Below, in pieces: positions 9,166 through 18,221 of a stretch of 64,000 nucleotides of DNA. Each line of letters begins with the position of its first letter. The stretch's first letter is position 1. The DNA is from Planctomycetota bacterium. Lineage in GTDB: Bacteria > Planctomycetota > UBA1135 > GCA-002686595. The notes under the pieces were generated by a model. The model saw only the letters and a list, made by a program, of their open reading frames with translations. It was not told the origin of the DNA and did no database searches. Location: assembly GCA_014238415.1 (NCBI GenBank), contig JABABA010000014.1:30828-94827 (forward strand), written 5' to 3'. The position numbers and the translations under genes are program-made.

Positions 9166-9750
9166 GTGGGCCTCGACCTTTGTTGGGCCACGCCGGTGGA
9201 ATGGGTCGAGCGCATCGCTCCCCATGAACACGCTCTGCTGAGCGATCATGCTCACTGCGAGTTGAAGGCGGCCGCAATGGGTCAGGTCTTGATCGCCAAG
9301 AATCCCGAGTACCCTGCTCTGGTGCAGGCGATCACACCCATGGTGATCGAGGAGATGGAGCATTTTGCCGTGGTGCACGCTGAACTGAGCGCACGGGGTG
9401 GTCAATTGGGGGAACAAGTCCCCAGCCCCTATGCAGACGGGTTGCACCGGGGCTCCTCCGAGGGCCGCACTTCCATGCTGCTGGACCGTCTTCTGATCGC
9501 GCATCTGATCGAAGGCCGCAGCTTGGAGCGCTTGAATCTGCTCTCCCATCATCATCCCGATGAGCAGTTGCGAGTTTTCTTTCATGGCTTCTGTGCCAGC
9601 GAGGCCCAGCACCGGGCCCTGTTCCTGGGCCTGGCAGAAGAGCTTTTTGGTCCCTCAGCAGGACTCCGGCTCGAGTATTTGACCGGCTTGGAGTCAAGGG
9701 TTCTTGAAGGCTTGAGCTTTGCGCCGCGGGTGCATTCGGGCTTGGGCTAG
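9166..9750 (+). CDS. miaE: tRNA-(ms2io6A37) hydroxylase-like di-iron protein
   Basis: MiaE is an oxygen-dependent di-iron enzyme that hydroxylates the isopentenyl group of ms2i6A37 in tRNA. The 194-residue product has a ferritin-like four-helix pattern with paired carboxylate/histidine ligands: DHAHCELKAAAMGQVL, IEEMEHFAVVHAEL and CASEAQHRALFLGLA. It begins with GTG immediately after the preceding stop (no spacer). Requirement for O2 supports an aerobic lifestyle. The partner genes miaA and miaB are not in the window. Confidence 0.87.
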   Translation: MGLDLCWATPVEWVERIAPHEHALLSDHAHCELKAAAMGQVLIAKNPEYPALVQAITPMVIEEMEHFAVVHAELSARGGQLGEQVPSPYADGLHRGSSEGRTSMLLDRLLIAHLIEGRSLERLNLLSHHHPDEQLRVFFHGFCASEAQHRALFLGLAEELFGPSAGLRLEYLTGLESRVLEGLSFAPRVHSGLG

Positions 9751-9821
9751 CGGGACTCTTGATCGTCGAGCAGGATCTGTTGATGATCTGATCCCGGGGT
9801 CAACGCCCCGTCGACCCTGCT

Positions 9822-11231
9822 GTGCTCTTCCACTCCCCTCTGTTCCTGACCGCGTTCCTGCCCCTGGTGGTGCTGCTGGCCTGGGTCGCCGGCCGGCGCG
9901 GCCGGAACTGGGTGCTGCTCGCCGCGAGTCTGTTGTTCTATGCCTGGGGCGAAGGCCCCATGGTAGCGGTGCTGGCCGCTTCAGCTCTGGTGCACCATTT
10001 GCTTGGCCTGCTGGTGGGCCGCAGGGGAACTCTGCTTTCCCACTGGGCCCTGGGCGTGGGGGTGGCCTTTGATGTGGGTCTCTTGGTGCTCTTCAAGTAC
10101 TCGGCATGGCTCTTTGGGGAGACTCCTGACCTGGCCCTGGCGCTGCGTTCTGACGGGGCCACGGGACCGCCCATCGGAGTCAGTTTCTTTACCTTCCAAG
10201 CACTTTCCTATCTGGTTGATGTGCATCGCGGTGTGGTTGAGCCTCAGCGCAGTCCATTCAAATTTGCGCTGTATCTCTCGCTCTTTCCCCAGCTGATTGC
10301 GGGTCCCATTGTGCGCTACGCGGATGTGGCCACTCAGATCGATGGGCGCGAGGTCAAATTGCAGCGCGTGGCGGACGGTTTTCGTCGCTTTGCCACGGGC
10401 TTGGGCAAAAAGGTTCTGTTGGCTGGGAGCATTGCTCCGGTGGCTGACCAGGCCTTCAACCTGCCCCCCGGCGAGCTGGGTTTTGGCCTGGCCTGGCTGG
10501 GCCTGGCGTGTTACTCACTGCAGATCTACCTGGACTTCTCAGGGTACAGCGACATGGCCATCGGCATCGGTCGCATGCTGGGCTTTGAGTTCCTGGAGAA
10601 CTTCTTGCACCCCTATTCCAGTCGCTCGGTGACCGAGTTCTGGAGACGTTGGCATGTGTCTCTTTCCAGTTGGTTCCGGGACTACCTCTACATTCCCCTG
10701 GGGGGTAATCGTCACGGGCGGGTACGCACGGGCTGCCATCTGGTGGCGGTTTTTCTCTTGTGCGGCCTGTGGCACGGAGCGGCCTGGACCTTTGTGCTTT
10801 GGGGAGTCTGGCATGGAGCTTTGTTGGTCATGGAACGGGTGGGCCTGGGACGCCTCTTGGCACGCCTGCCCCGTGCCTGCCAGCACCTTTGGTTGCTGTT
10901 GGCGGTTTGCCTGGGCTGGGTTCCCTTCCGCTGTGAGTCCATGGGGCAGGCCGGGTCCTACTTTGGCGCCTTGTTTGGTTTTGGATCCTCCAACAGTCCC
11001 TGGACTCTGGAGCGATTCATGACTCCGGCGGTGTTTCTTGGGTTGCTGCTGGGAGCCCTGGCCAGCGTGCCCTGGGTTCCCTGGGCCCGGCGCACCCTGG
11101 CAGAGATCAACACTTCTGCCCGCCGTCGCTGGCTGGTGGTGGCGGACCTTTCGCTCTTCCTGGTTCTGGCCTTGAGTCTGGCTGAGGGCTTGGGCGGTAC
11201 GAGCACTCCTTTCATCTATTTCCGTTTCTAG
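9822..11231 (+). CDS. membrane-bound O-acyltransferase (MBOAT, AlgI-like)
   Basis: Polytopic membrane acyltransferase of 469 residues that, in alginate-type systems, passes acetyl groups across the inner membrane to a periplasmic transferase. MLFHSPLFLTAFLPLVV is the standard AlgI start. YLDFSGYSDMAIGIGRMLGF, EFWRRWHVSLSSWFRDYLYI and LWHGAAWTFVLWGVWHG are the conserved MBOAT blocks; the last includes the proposed catalytic histidine. The start is GTG 9822. The AlgX/AlgJ-like partner follows after four bases, making a two-gene acetylation module. No polysaccharide synthase or export genes lie nearby, so the acceptor is unknown. Confidence 0.92.
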   Translation: MLFHSPLFLTAFLPLVVLLAWVAGRRGRNWVLLAASLLFYAWGEGPMVAVLAASALVHHLLGLLVGRRGTLLSHWALGVGVAFDVGLLVLFKYSAWLFGETPDLALALRSDGATGPPIGVSFFTFQALSYLVDVHRGVVEPQRSPFKFALYLSLFPQLIAGPIVRYADVATQIDGREVKLQRVADGFRRFATGLGKKVLLAGSIAPVADQAFNLPPGELGFGLAWLGLACYSLQIYLDFSGYSDMAIGIGRMLGFEFLENFLHPYSSRSVTEFWRRWHVSLSSWFRDYLYIPLGGNRHGRVRTGCHLVAVFLLCGLWHGAAWTFVLWGVWHGALLVMERVGLGRLLARLPRACQHLWLLLAVCLGWVPFRCESMGQAGSYFGALFGFGSSNSPWTLERFMTPAVFLGLLLGALASVPWVPWARRTLAEINTSARRRWLVVADLSLFLVLALSLAEGLGGTSTPFIYFRF

Positions 11232-11235
11232 ATCC

Positions 11236-12813
11236 ATGAGCGAGCAGATCAAAACCGAGGGCACTAACAGGGATCGCATCCTGGTCATGGCCTGTCTGCT
11301 GCTGCTGGCGGTGCCGGGGCTGAGCTCACTGGGTGTGGACTTGGAGCAACGGGGCGAAGAACTTCGGCGCCGAGAACGGCGGCCTGTTCAAGGATGGCAG
11401 GCTCCTGCGGCTATCAAGGACAAGACGGGCTGGGCGGAGAAAGCCTACTCGGATCGTCTTGGATTGCGCACACCGCTTCTGCAACTGAGGTCCTTGTTTC
11501 ATTGGGGCCTGTTGGGGCAGGCTCCGGGTACTGAGATGGTGCGCGGAAAGGGCGGTTGGCTCTTCCTTGACTATGGTCGCCACCTGGACAACTGGCGCGG
11601 CGCTGCACCGATGAGTGATGCTCTGTTGCATGACTGGGTGAAGAACTTCTTGATCCGCAAGGACTTTGCTGAGGCGGGTGGGTCCAAGTACATTGTTTGC
11701 CTCTTGCCCGGTAAGCCGAGCATCTATCCCGAGCGCATTCCCGAGCGCTTTGCCCGGGTGGGCCCCTCACGAAGAGATCAGTTGATGAGTGCCCTGCGTG
11801 AAGCAGGCGTGCCGGTGCGTGACCTGCTGCCAAGCATGTTGGCGGGCAAGGCGCATGACAGTCAGGAGGAATGGGATTTCATGGTGCACCCAACGGGCAC
11901 CCACTGGTCTGGCCGGGGCGAGCGCGTGGCTGAGGCCTGGCTACGGGCAGAGCTTGACATTGAGCCAGTGCGCGCCCCCTGGGTGCGTCGAAAGGGACAG
12001 CGAGCTGTGGGGGATACTTGGATCACAAGGCTCTATCTCGATGGGCTGGCCCCTTTCAGTGATCTGGAATGGTGGACCGTGCAGAAGCCTGACAACGGGA
12101 TCAAGCTGCGCAACAAGCGCCACAGTCGTCAATGGAAGAACGGGGAACGCCGCTTCCACATGAACAATGACTCCTACGGCCGTGGCATTCGTGACCTGCT
12201 TGGCAGGAATGTGTGGCTGCGATCCGTATGGGAGCACTCTCTCGACAGTGGTCGCATGAGGACCAGTCAGGCTGAAGTGGTTGTGGACTGGTTCGTGGAA
12301 CGCATGCTTGATGATCTGGTTCCGAGTGAGTTCATGACAAGCACACCCGCAGACTTGCAGCGGGCTTTTGCCGCGGGCGAGTCGAGTGGGTGGAGCCTGG
12401 AGCCTGACAGTCCAGGGACCTGGCGTGTGCTTGGCGAGCAGGTTGTGCACCAGGACCTGGAGCAGCCAGGGAGAATCCAGGCGGGAGTCAAGCCCGCGAC
12501 CTTGCTCCTGGAAGGTCTGCCTGAGTTGGAACAGGACTGTATTCTGGAGTTGGACCTTGTGGCGCCCGGGTTCGGCGGCGTTGAAGTGGGAGTGGCTTCC
12601 AGCCCCGGGGGTCTCAAGAGGAGCGAAGTAAGTCAGTGTGTTGCCCATCTGGGCGGGCGTAGGGTTCTCTATGTTCCGATCCTGGGTATCAAACTGAAGC
12701 GTGGGGATCGGCTGCAGGTGCTCTTGGATTGCGGTCCGGGGACTTATGTCCTGCACCGGGTGCGCCTGAGGAAGATCGAGTCCTTGCTTGGGCTGGGTCT
12801 GCGGGCGAGATAG
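11236..12813 (+). CDS. AlgX/AlgJ-like SGNH acetyltransferase, membrane-anchored
   Basis: Periplasmic partner of the MBOAT protein, 525 residues, with one N-terminal membrane anchor (RILVMACLLLLAVPGLSSLG). AlgX/AlgJ-family features follow: GWLFLDYGRHLDNW, LLPGKPSIYPERIPE, the HPTGTHWSGRGE segment corresponding to the Asp/Gly-x-His-Trp catalytic site, and NDSYGRGIRDLLG, corresponding to the Ser/Asp block. The C-terminal 150 residues, rich in beta-type sequence, look like an accessory or carbohydrate-binding domain (inference). It is probably cotranscribed with the AlgI-like gene. The selenoprotein gene starts 46 bases downstream and may be in the same transcript. Confidence 0.82.
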   Translation: MSEQIKTEGTNRDRILVMACLLLLAVPGLSSLGVDLEQRGEELRRRERRPVQGWQAPAAIKDKTGWAEKAYSDRLGLRTPLLQLRSLFHWGLLGQAPGTEMVRGKGGWLFLDYGRHLDNWRGAAPMSDALLHDWVKNFLIRKDFAEAGGSKYIVCLLPGKPSIYPERIPERFARVGPSRRDQLMSALREAGVPVRDLLPSMLAGKAHDSQEEWDFMVHPTGTHWSGRGERVAEAWLRAELDIEPVRAPWVRRKGQRAVGDTWITRLYLDGLAPFSDLEWWTVQKPDNGIKLRNKRHSRQWKNGERRFHMNNDSYGRGIRDLLGRNVWLRSVWEHSLDSGRMRTSQAEVVVDWFVERMLDDLVPSEFMTSTPADLQRAFAAGESSGWSLEPDSPGTWRVLGEQVVHQDLEQPGRIQAGVKPATLLLEGLPELEQDCILELDLVAPGFGGVEVGVASSPGGLKRSEVSQCVAHLGGRRVLYVPILGIKLKRGDRLQVLLDCGPGTYVLHRVRLRKIESLLGLGLRAR

Positions 12814-12859
12814 CCCAAGTGGGGATGGACCTCTCCTTCTCAGGGGCTAGGATCAGTCC

Positions 12860-14359
12860 ATGGCGTTGCATCCTCTGGCGTTGATTGTGTTCTTGCTTTG
12901 TGGTCCCTTGTCTGCTCGTCAGGTTCAAGCCACGGGTACTGCCGAGGGACAGGTCCTGCCGGATTTGGAGCTGCCTCTGGTGGGAACCGAGGGCACCTTG
13001 CGCTTGCGCGGGGAGGCCGGGGATTCACGGCCGATTCTGTTGGTCACCTTTGCCTCCTGGTGAGCTGGTTGTCGCAAGCACGTGCCCGTGTGGCATGCCG
13101 CGACAAGAGAGCTGGTGGCTGCGGGCAGATTGCGCGTGATCGGGGTCGTGCAGGAGCAGCATCGGGAGCGCGCGGCCCTATGGCTCAAGTGGCAGGGGAT
13201 CGGATGGCCTGTGGCTTGGGATCCTTTCAACCAACTTGAAGTCAAGCTGGTGCCGAAGGTATTGGCCGTGCAGCCCGGAGGGCTGGTTCTCAAGGACCGT
13301 CTGCATCCCAAGAGAATTGAGGGAGAGGGTGGTTTGCTGGAAGTCATGGGTCGTATGCAAGGGGCGACGGCCGAGTTGGAGCAACCAGCGCAATTTGGTC
13401 CTCATCTGGCCCGGGCCAGGGGACCCATCACCCCCGCTGACGAACCGGGGGAATTCGCACCGGCGGCCATGGCGACCTTACTGATGGACAGGCAGCGATT
13501 GGACGCCGGGTCGTGTAACCGGCGGCGGGCTGCTGTGCAGGCTCTGGTGGACCGTGCCCGAGCCCCTGACGCCACGGCCCGTGATCATTTTCGCGCGGGG
13601 GTAGCCCAGAGATTGTTGTTGGACCTGGAGGGCCCCAGTCAACGACCAGGTGAACAACCCAACCAGGGCCGTTTTCAAGGGGCGATCAATTCCTGGTCCC
13701 GGGCCTTGAGTCTGGATCCCGGCCAGTACATCTGGCGCCGACGGATCCAGCAGTGGGGGCCACGCCTGGACAAGCCCTATCCTTTCTACGATTGGGTTCC
13801 CCTGGCGAGGAAAGAGCTTGCTGCCCGTGGCCTGGAGCCCGCAGCTTGGAAGGTGTTGCTCTCAGGATCCGAAACCGCCAGGGGTGGCTATGACCTGCCC
13901 GTGCCCGCGGTCCAAGAGAACCCCGACCCTCTCGCGCAGATTCCATCGGACGTGAAGCAGCGCGTGAGTCTGCACTGGGCTGTGGCGCCCCACACGGGTT
14001 TTGCTGGACCCAATGTGCGCGTTGCCCCGGGGACTTCCCGGGTACATCTCAGCCTTGTTCTCGCAGAGGACGTGCGCATCGAACCGGAGGGTGGGCCCCT
14101 GGGAATCTGGATCGATCTGCCAGATGGCTGGCGAGCCAGGAGTTCCTGGATCGACCTGCATCCCGTGGGCGAGGAGGACTATCAGGATTCGCGTCTGGAT
14201 TTTGAGCTGGTTGCTCCGGCTCCGGGTCCTCCTGGGGAAGCACCTCCCCCCGTGCCCCGCCTGACGGGCTATGTGCTCTACCCGGTTTGCGTCGGCGAGA
14301 ATGGCGTCTGCAATCTGTTGCGCCGCAACTTCGACCTGGACCTCCGTCCCGCGCGCTAG
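12860..14359 (+). CDS. secreted TlpA/thioredoxin-like selenoprotein with C-terminal DsbD-alpha-like domain
   Basis: One reading frame of 500 codons interrupted only by TGA at 13061-13063, which I read as selenocysteine 68. An N-terminal signal peptide (LALIVFLLCGPLSA) is followed by a thioredoxin-like domain. LLVTFASW-Sec-AGCRKHVP aligns with the classic FWASWCGPCRKEMP of TlpA/ResA proteins, so Sec replaces the nucleophilic cysteine and C71 is the resolving cysteine. Domain sequence continues seamlessly after the TGA (LRVIGVVQEQHRER). A SECIS-like hairpin follows the TGA. Residues from about 380 on, ending in YPVCVGENGVC, resemble the DsbD N-terminal domain with its cysteine pair (inference). 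A periplasmic thiol reductase or peroxidase role is likely. Read as stopping at TGA, it would leave a meaningless 67-residue fragment. Confidence 0.88.
13064..13110 (+). promoter_or_regulatory. SECIS-like hairpin directing Sec insertion at UGA 13061
   Basis: The outer stem TTGTCGC (13069-13075) pairs perfectly with GCGACAA (13100-13106). The apical stem TGCC (13083-13086) pairs with GGCA (13092-13095) around the loop CGTGT. The loop starts 23 nt after the UGA, within the spacing usual for bacterial SECIS elements, and carries G and U near its start as SelB-binding loops do. The hairpin lies inside the coding sequence, as expected in bacteria. Confidence 0.75.
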
Positions 14360-14592
14360 GTTCCGAATGCTCGAAAGCGCTGCCAGAAGCTGGCTTTTTC
14401 CGGCGCTGCTTCAAAGCTGGCGCAATCATTGCGCAGGTTGATCTGATGGTGGTTGCCCGGTAGCTGCTGTTCATCCAGCCAGGCGTCCTTTTGGGTAGTC
14501 TGCATGTGGTCGGGATGCCAGCAGCCCGTTCGTGGGGCCTGGTAGGGGGCCGTCTTCAGATGGCAGCAATTCTTGCAGAGGATCTTGGTCAT
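14356..14592 (-). CDS. small cysteine-rich protein of unknown function
   Basis: A 78-residue soluble protein that I do not recognise. Its N-terminus MTKILCKNCCHLKTAP has Cys-x-x-Cys-Cys, followed by TGCWHPDHMQ. This Cys/His arrangement could bind zinc or a metal cluster. A Trp- and Phe-rich end (SFWQRFRAFG) closes the protein. It starts with ATG at 14592 and its stop overlaps the convergent selenoprotein stop by four bases. It lies on the same strand as the patatin group but 89 bases from that gene. Moderate confidence that it is translated, based on position and composition. Confidence 0.55.
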   Translation of the reverse strand: MTKILCKNCCHLKTAPYQAPRTGCWHPDHMQTTQKDAWLDEQQLPGNHHQINLRNDCASFEAAPEKASFWQRFRAFGT

Positions 14593-14681
14593 GGCATCGG
14601 GGTGCGGGTCGTGGCTGGAAAGGATAGTGACCGAAGCCCTGGCGGGGAAGGACTTGGGACTAGCTTTGGTTGCCGTGGATT

Positions 14682-15842
14682 CTAGAGTCCCAGACTGCGG
14701 GCAATCTCCGGGGCGTGGTTGCGACCATCCTGCTCGCCGAGTTCCATCAACTGGCTCACATAGCCTGGATCGAAGAGTACCGTTGACAGGAGGTCCTGGC
14801 TGTCGGCGCCCTTGGTGCCCAGGTTGCGCAGCAGGCGTCTGAAGAACCAGGGCAGGTCGGGCTCGAATTGCGATGCCAGGCGCCCCAGGTCCACGGAAGG
14901 TCGCATCAGGGCCAGATCAATGGCGCGCAGTTTGCTTGGGGGATCGCGTTGGTTCTCGATCAAGCGGTTCAAACGCCGCAGGTTGGCCGCGTCCTGATCA
15001 AGGGAATCCAAGAAGATTGCGTTGAACAGGTTGCCCGCGATCAGGGCCGGGCTGGGGGGGCCCTTGCCTCTGCGTTCGTCTGCTTCGCTGTCGGTGCGCG
15101 CGTACCGCGTTGAGAGGGCCAGGATCTTGGTGGCCCCCAGGTGCACCGCAGGGGCAAGAGGGGCGATCAAGCGCACGCCTCCGTCTCCGTACCAGTCTTC
15201 TTTCAATTGAATCGGTGGAAAGAAAAGGGGCAGAGCCGCTGAGGCCATCACGTGCTCCACAGTCAGATCGCTGGCAATTCCCCTGCGATTCGGTCGGTTC
15301 CAGCCACCGATCTCGCCTCCTTGAAAAAAGCAGATCGTCTGGCCCGTGTTGTAGCGCGTGGTCAGAAGAGCCAGGGAATCCAACTGGCCTTTGGCGATGT
15401 TGGCGCGTACGCCGTCCAGAGAACCGCTGGGTCCTGGGTGCAGACCGTGGCTGAGGGTCTCGCGCAGAGGATTCGTGTTGACCATGCCCAGAATTGGATT
15501 CTGTCTGGCGCTGAGGCCAAAGGCAACGCGCAGGCCCACGCGCAGCACCCGGCTCATGAGGCCGATGGGGTGGGCCTCGAAGACCCGCTCAACCTTCAGC
15601 ACGTGCCAGAGTTCTGCCAGATCTTCCACCGCGGCAGGCAGGGGTTGATCAGAATTCGCCAGACTGGAAGCGTTGATTGCTCCGGCACTGATGCCGACCA
15701 TTATGCGTGGCGAGAGTTCAGGCAGTTCTCTCAGAAGGCCGCGCAGGGCGCCCACCTGCCAAGAGGCGCGAGCTCCACCACCCTCAAGCACAATTGCCAG
15801 ACGAGGTGCCCCGGTGGCTTCATTCGCTGGACCGTTATTCAT
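14682..15842 (-). CDS. patatin-like phospholipase
   Basis: Serine lipid acyl hydrolase of 386 residues. The oxyanion-hole motif GGGARASWQ (from residue 21), the nucleophile elbow GISAGA with S52 and the WYGDGGVRL segment with the catalytic aspartate are all present, giving a complete Ser-Asp dyad. No signal peptide is seen, so it is probably cytosolic or peripheral. The C-terminal half (SLDQDAANLRRLNRLIEN) matches the extended bacterial patatin form. Its start overlaps the end of the asparaginase gene by eight bases, so the two are likely cotranscribed. Confidence 0.88.
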   Translation of the reverse strand: MNNGPANEATGAPRLAIVLEGGGARASWQVGALRGLLRELPELSPRIMVGISAGAINASSLANSDQPLPAAVEDLAELWHVLKVERVFEAHPIGLMSRVLRVGLRVAFGLSARQNPILGMVNTNPLRETLSHGLHPGPSGSLDGVRANIAKGQLDSLALLTTRYNTGQTICFFQGGEIGGWNRPNRRGIASDLTVEHVMASAALPLFFPPIQLKEDWYGDGGVRLIAPLAPAVHLGATKILALSTRYARTDSEADERRGKGPPSPALIAGNLFNAIFLDSLDQDAANLRRLNRLIENQRDPPSKLRAIDLALMRPSVDLGRLASQFEPDLPWFFRRLLRNLGTKGADSQDLLSTVLFDPGYVSQLMELGEQDGRNHAPEIARSLGL

Positions 15843-16875
15843 TTTCGCTTGTCAGTGGCGTGAGTTCCCCACGCAGATCCTGTTGCATCATGCGCCGTAC
15901 CTCGGTGGCGTCCGAAGTGCAGGCAAAGAGGTATGACATCTTGGTCAGTGCAGCTTCGGGGGTCATGTCAAAGCCGCTGACCACGCCCGCATCCAGCAGG
16001 GCGCGCCCTGTGGCATACAGAGACAGAGCCGCGCTGCCCCGTAGGGGCTGGGGCACCGCAACGATTACTGTTCCCGCATCGCAAGCGTTGCGCAGCACAC
16101 CCATGAACTCTTTGTCCCGGTTGGGGGCATTGCCAGCCCCGTAGCACTCAAGCACACAGCCTTCGACTCCGTCCAAGAATGCCGCCAGGGTGTGCGCGGA
16201 CATGCCTGGGTACAAACGACAAGCGCCAACAGAAGTGTCACCAAGTTGACGCACCCTGAGGGGCAGGCCTTCTGCTTGGGGACGACGCAACATGTTCCAA
16301 TTCAGTTCAAAGTCGATGCCGATGGTTCCCAGCAGTGGATGGTTGGGCGACTCGAAGGCGTCAAAGCCTTCTGAGTCGGTCTTGCTGGCTCGGTTGCCCC
16401 GCAGCAAGCGGCCACCGAAACAGATGCAGACCTCGCACATGCGGTGGGCGTAGCGTTCGATGAGCAGCAGGCCCGTGGTCAGGTTTTCCAGGGCATCGCT
16501 GCGGGTCTCGCAGAGAGGAATCTGCGAGCCAGTCATGATCACAGGTTTTTCAAGGCCTTCCAGCAGAAAGGACAGGGCGCTGGCTGTGTAGGCCATGGTG
16601 TCCGTGCCATGTAATACCAGGAACCCGTCGTGGTCTTCCTGTCGGGCTTTGAGATCTTTGCCGATCGTCACCCAGTCAGCCGGGGTCATGTTCGCGCTGT
16701 CGAGCAGGGGGTTGTACTCGCGCAGCGTGATCTCGGGCATTTCTGGTGCCTGGAACTGTGGCAGGCGACCGAGTAGCTCTGCCAGTTGCCCGGGGGCCGG
16801 GGCATGACCCCGTTCCGTAGGCAGCATGCCCACTGTGCCGCCTGTGTAGGCGATGTATACCTTGCGCATTCCCAT
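15835..16875 (-). CDS. ansA: type I L-asparaginase
   Basis: Cytoplasmic amidohydrolase of 346 residues converting asparagine to aspartate and ammonia. The N-terminal YIAYTGGTVGML contains the first catalytic threonine. FLVLHGTDTMAYTASALSF contains the second Thr-Asp pair with the downstream lysine region (EKPVIMTGSQIPL). The absence of a signal peptide and the overall length match the AnsA-type cytosolic enzymes. Two possible starts (Met 1 or Met 3) lie two codons apart. It heads a two-gene unit with the patatin gene. Confidence 0.9.
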   Translation of the reverse strand: MGMRKVYIAYTGGTVGMLPTERGHAPAPGQLAELLGRLPQFQAPEMPEITLREYNPLLDSANMTPADWVTIGKDLKARQEDHDGFLVLHGTDTMAYTASALSFLLEGLEKPVIMTGSQIPLCETRSDALENLTTGLLLIERYAHRMCEVCICFGGRLLRGNRASKTDSEGFDAFESPNHPLLGTIGIDFELNWNMLRRPQAEGLPLRVRQLGDTSVGACRLYPGMSAHTLAAFLDGVEGCVLECYGAGNAPNRDKEFMGVLRNACDAGTVIVAVPQPLRGSAALSLYATGRALLDAGVVSGFDMTPEAALTKMSYLFACTSDATEVRRMMQQDLRGELTPLTSENE

Positions 16876-16937
16876 GGCTGGGCAACAGGGTACTGATCCG
16901 GGCCCCAGTTGTCCGTACCTCTACTCAGGCAGGCGGA

Positions 16938-17264
16938 TCAGGGGTCCGGAGTTGGCTTGGGTGCTTGTCCAGGGGCGTAGAGGTCCACCCGGAAGGCACC
17001 CCCCTGCCCGTCCGGCTGCACATTCTTGACGCCCTTCGTCCGGGCTTCGGCACTGTACAGGTACTTTTTGACCATAGCCTGCACTGGAGATTTCCCCCCT
17101 TCGGAGTGCAAGCCGCGGCCGGTGATGACCAGGCCCGGGCTGTGTCCCCGGGGATAGCGTGAAGCGATTTCCTGTTGCACCAATTGCAAGGCGCGCGCGG
17201 GGACAGTTCCGTGCAGATCGAGTGTCCAGAGCGGAGCAGGCAGAGGCGAGCGTTTGGCGGTCAC
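16938..17264 (-). CDS. stand-alone Smr domain protein
   Basis: A 108-residue protein consisting of a single Smr (small MutS-related) domain. LWTLDLHGTVPARALQLVQQ carries the conserved LDLHG motif, and SPGLVITGRGLHSEGG is the matching TGxGxHS motif near the predicted nucleic-acid cleft. Small Smr proteins have endonuclease or ribosome-rescue roles in some bacteria; which applies here cannot be told. It starts three bases after the pta stop on the same strand, so the two genes are probably coupled. Confidence 0.85.
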   Translation of the reverse strand: MTAKRSPLPAPLWTLDLHGTVPARALQLVQQEIASRYPRGHSPGLVITGRGLHSEGGKSPVQAMVKKYLYSAEARTKGVKNVQPDGQGGAFRVDLYAPGQAPKPTPDP

Positions 17265-17267
17265 GGG

Positions 17268-18218
17268 CTAGTCTCCAAGAAGTGCGGCTATACAGGACAC
17301 ATGCACGATGTCCTCTGTGACGCAGCCGCGGGAGAGGTCCATGAACGGCCGCCGGAAGCCCTGAACCAGTGGACCGAGAGCGGTGAAGCCCGCCAGGCGC
17401 TGGGCGAGTTTGTAGGCCATGTTGCCTGAGTTCAGGTCGGGGAAGATCAGGACGTTGGCGCGGCCCCCGAGTGGCGAGCGCGGGGCCTTGCGCTCGGCCA
17501 CCTTGGGCACGATGGCTGCATCCAACTGCAACTCTCCATCTACGGTGAGCTGCGGTGCTTTCTGGCGCAGCAGTTCCGTGGCTTCGGTCATCTTGTCCAC
17601 CATGGGGTGCTCGGCGGATCCCTTGGTGGAGAAGGACAAGAGGGCCACTCGCGGGGCGGTTCCCGCCAGACGGCGGTGCCCTTCGGCGGAGGCGAGCGCA
17701 ATATCCATCAATTGTTCAGGGCTGGGGTCCGGAACCACGCCGCAGTCGGCGAAGGTGAAGACCTCGTCCTCGCGAATCATCAGGAAGCTGCTTGAGACCG
17801 TGCGCAGTCCGGGGGTCAGACCGATGACTCCCAGGCCTGCGCGCAGGACATTGGCGGTGGATGAAAGGGAACCGGAGACGCCTCCGTCGCACTCGCCAGA
17901 GGCCACCAGCGCGGCTCCGAACCAAAGGGGATCGAGCATGCGCTCGCGCGCGTCCTCAATTGTCATGCCCTTGGCTTTTCGACGTTGAAAAAGTGCCTCC
18001 GCGAAAGACTCAAGGCGCGGATCTGATGAGGGTCGCACGGTCTCCACTCCCGGGGGCAGGCTGGTCATGCCACGGGCTTCTACAAGCACCGGTCGTACCA
18101 GGCCTTCGCTAGCCAGGCGAGCAGCCGCTTGCACCACGCGTTCGTCGGATGCTTCGGGCAGCACGATGCTGCTGTTCTTGCGCCGAGCCTTTTCGTGCAG
18201 TTCGAGAATCAGGTCCAT
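17268..18218 (-). CDS. pta: phosphate acetyltransferase
   Basis: Short-form Pta of 316 residues interconverting acetyl-CoA and acetyl phosphate. It opens with [29 protein letters not shown], and [20 protein letters not shown] and [19 protein letters not shown] are hallmark blocks of the PTA/PTB family. The long regulatory N-terminus of E. coli Pta is missing. No acetate kinase gene lies beside it. It follows the AtuA-type gene pair after three bases and precedes the Smr gene, so one transcript probably covers all four. Phosphate butyryltransferase is a possible alternative. Confidence 0.88.
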   Translation of the reverse strand: MDLILELHEKARRKNSSIVLPEASDERVVQAAARLASEGLVRPVLVEARGMTSLPPGVETVRPSSDPRLESFAEALFQRRKAKGMTIEDARERMLDPLWFGAALVASGECDGGVSGSLSSTANVLRAGLGVIGLTPGLRTVSSSFLMIREDEVFTFADCGVVPDPSPEQLMDIALASAEGHRRLAGTAPRVALLSFSTKGSAEHPMVDKMTEATELLRQKAPQLTVDGELQLDAAIVPKVAERKAPRSPLGGRANVLIFPDLNSGNMAYKLAQRLAGFTALGPLVQGFRRPFMDLSRGCVTEDIVHVSCIAALLGD

Positions 18219-18221
18219 GGT

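Noticed and set aside
13082..14359. A stand-alone 425-residue protein beginning at GTG 13082
   Set aside because: It is in the same frame as the upstream 67 codons and would start inside the thioredoxin active site, losing the signal peptide. Reading TGA as Sec explains both parts.
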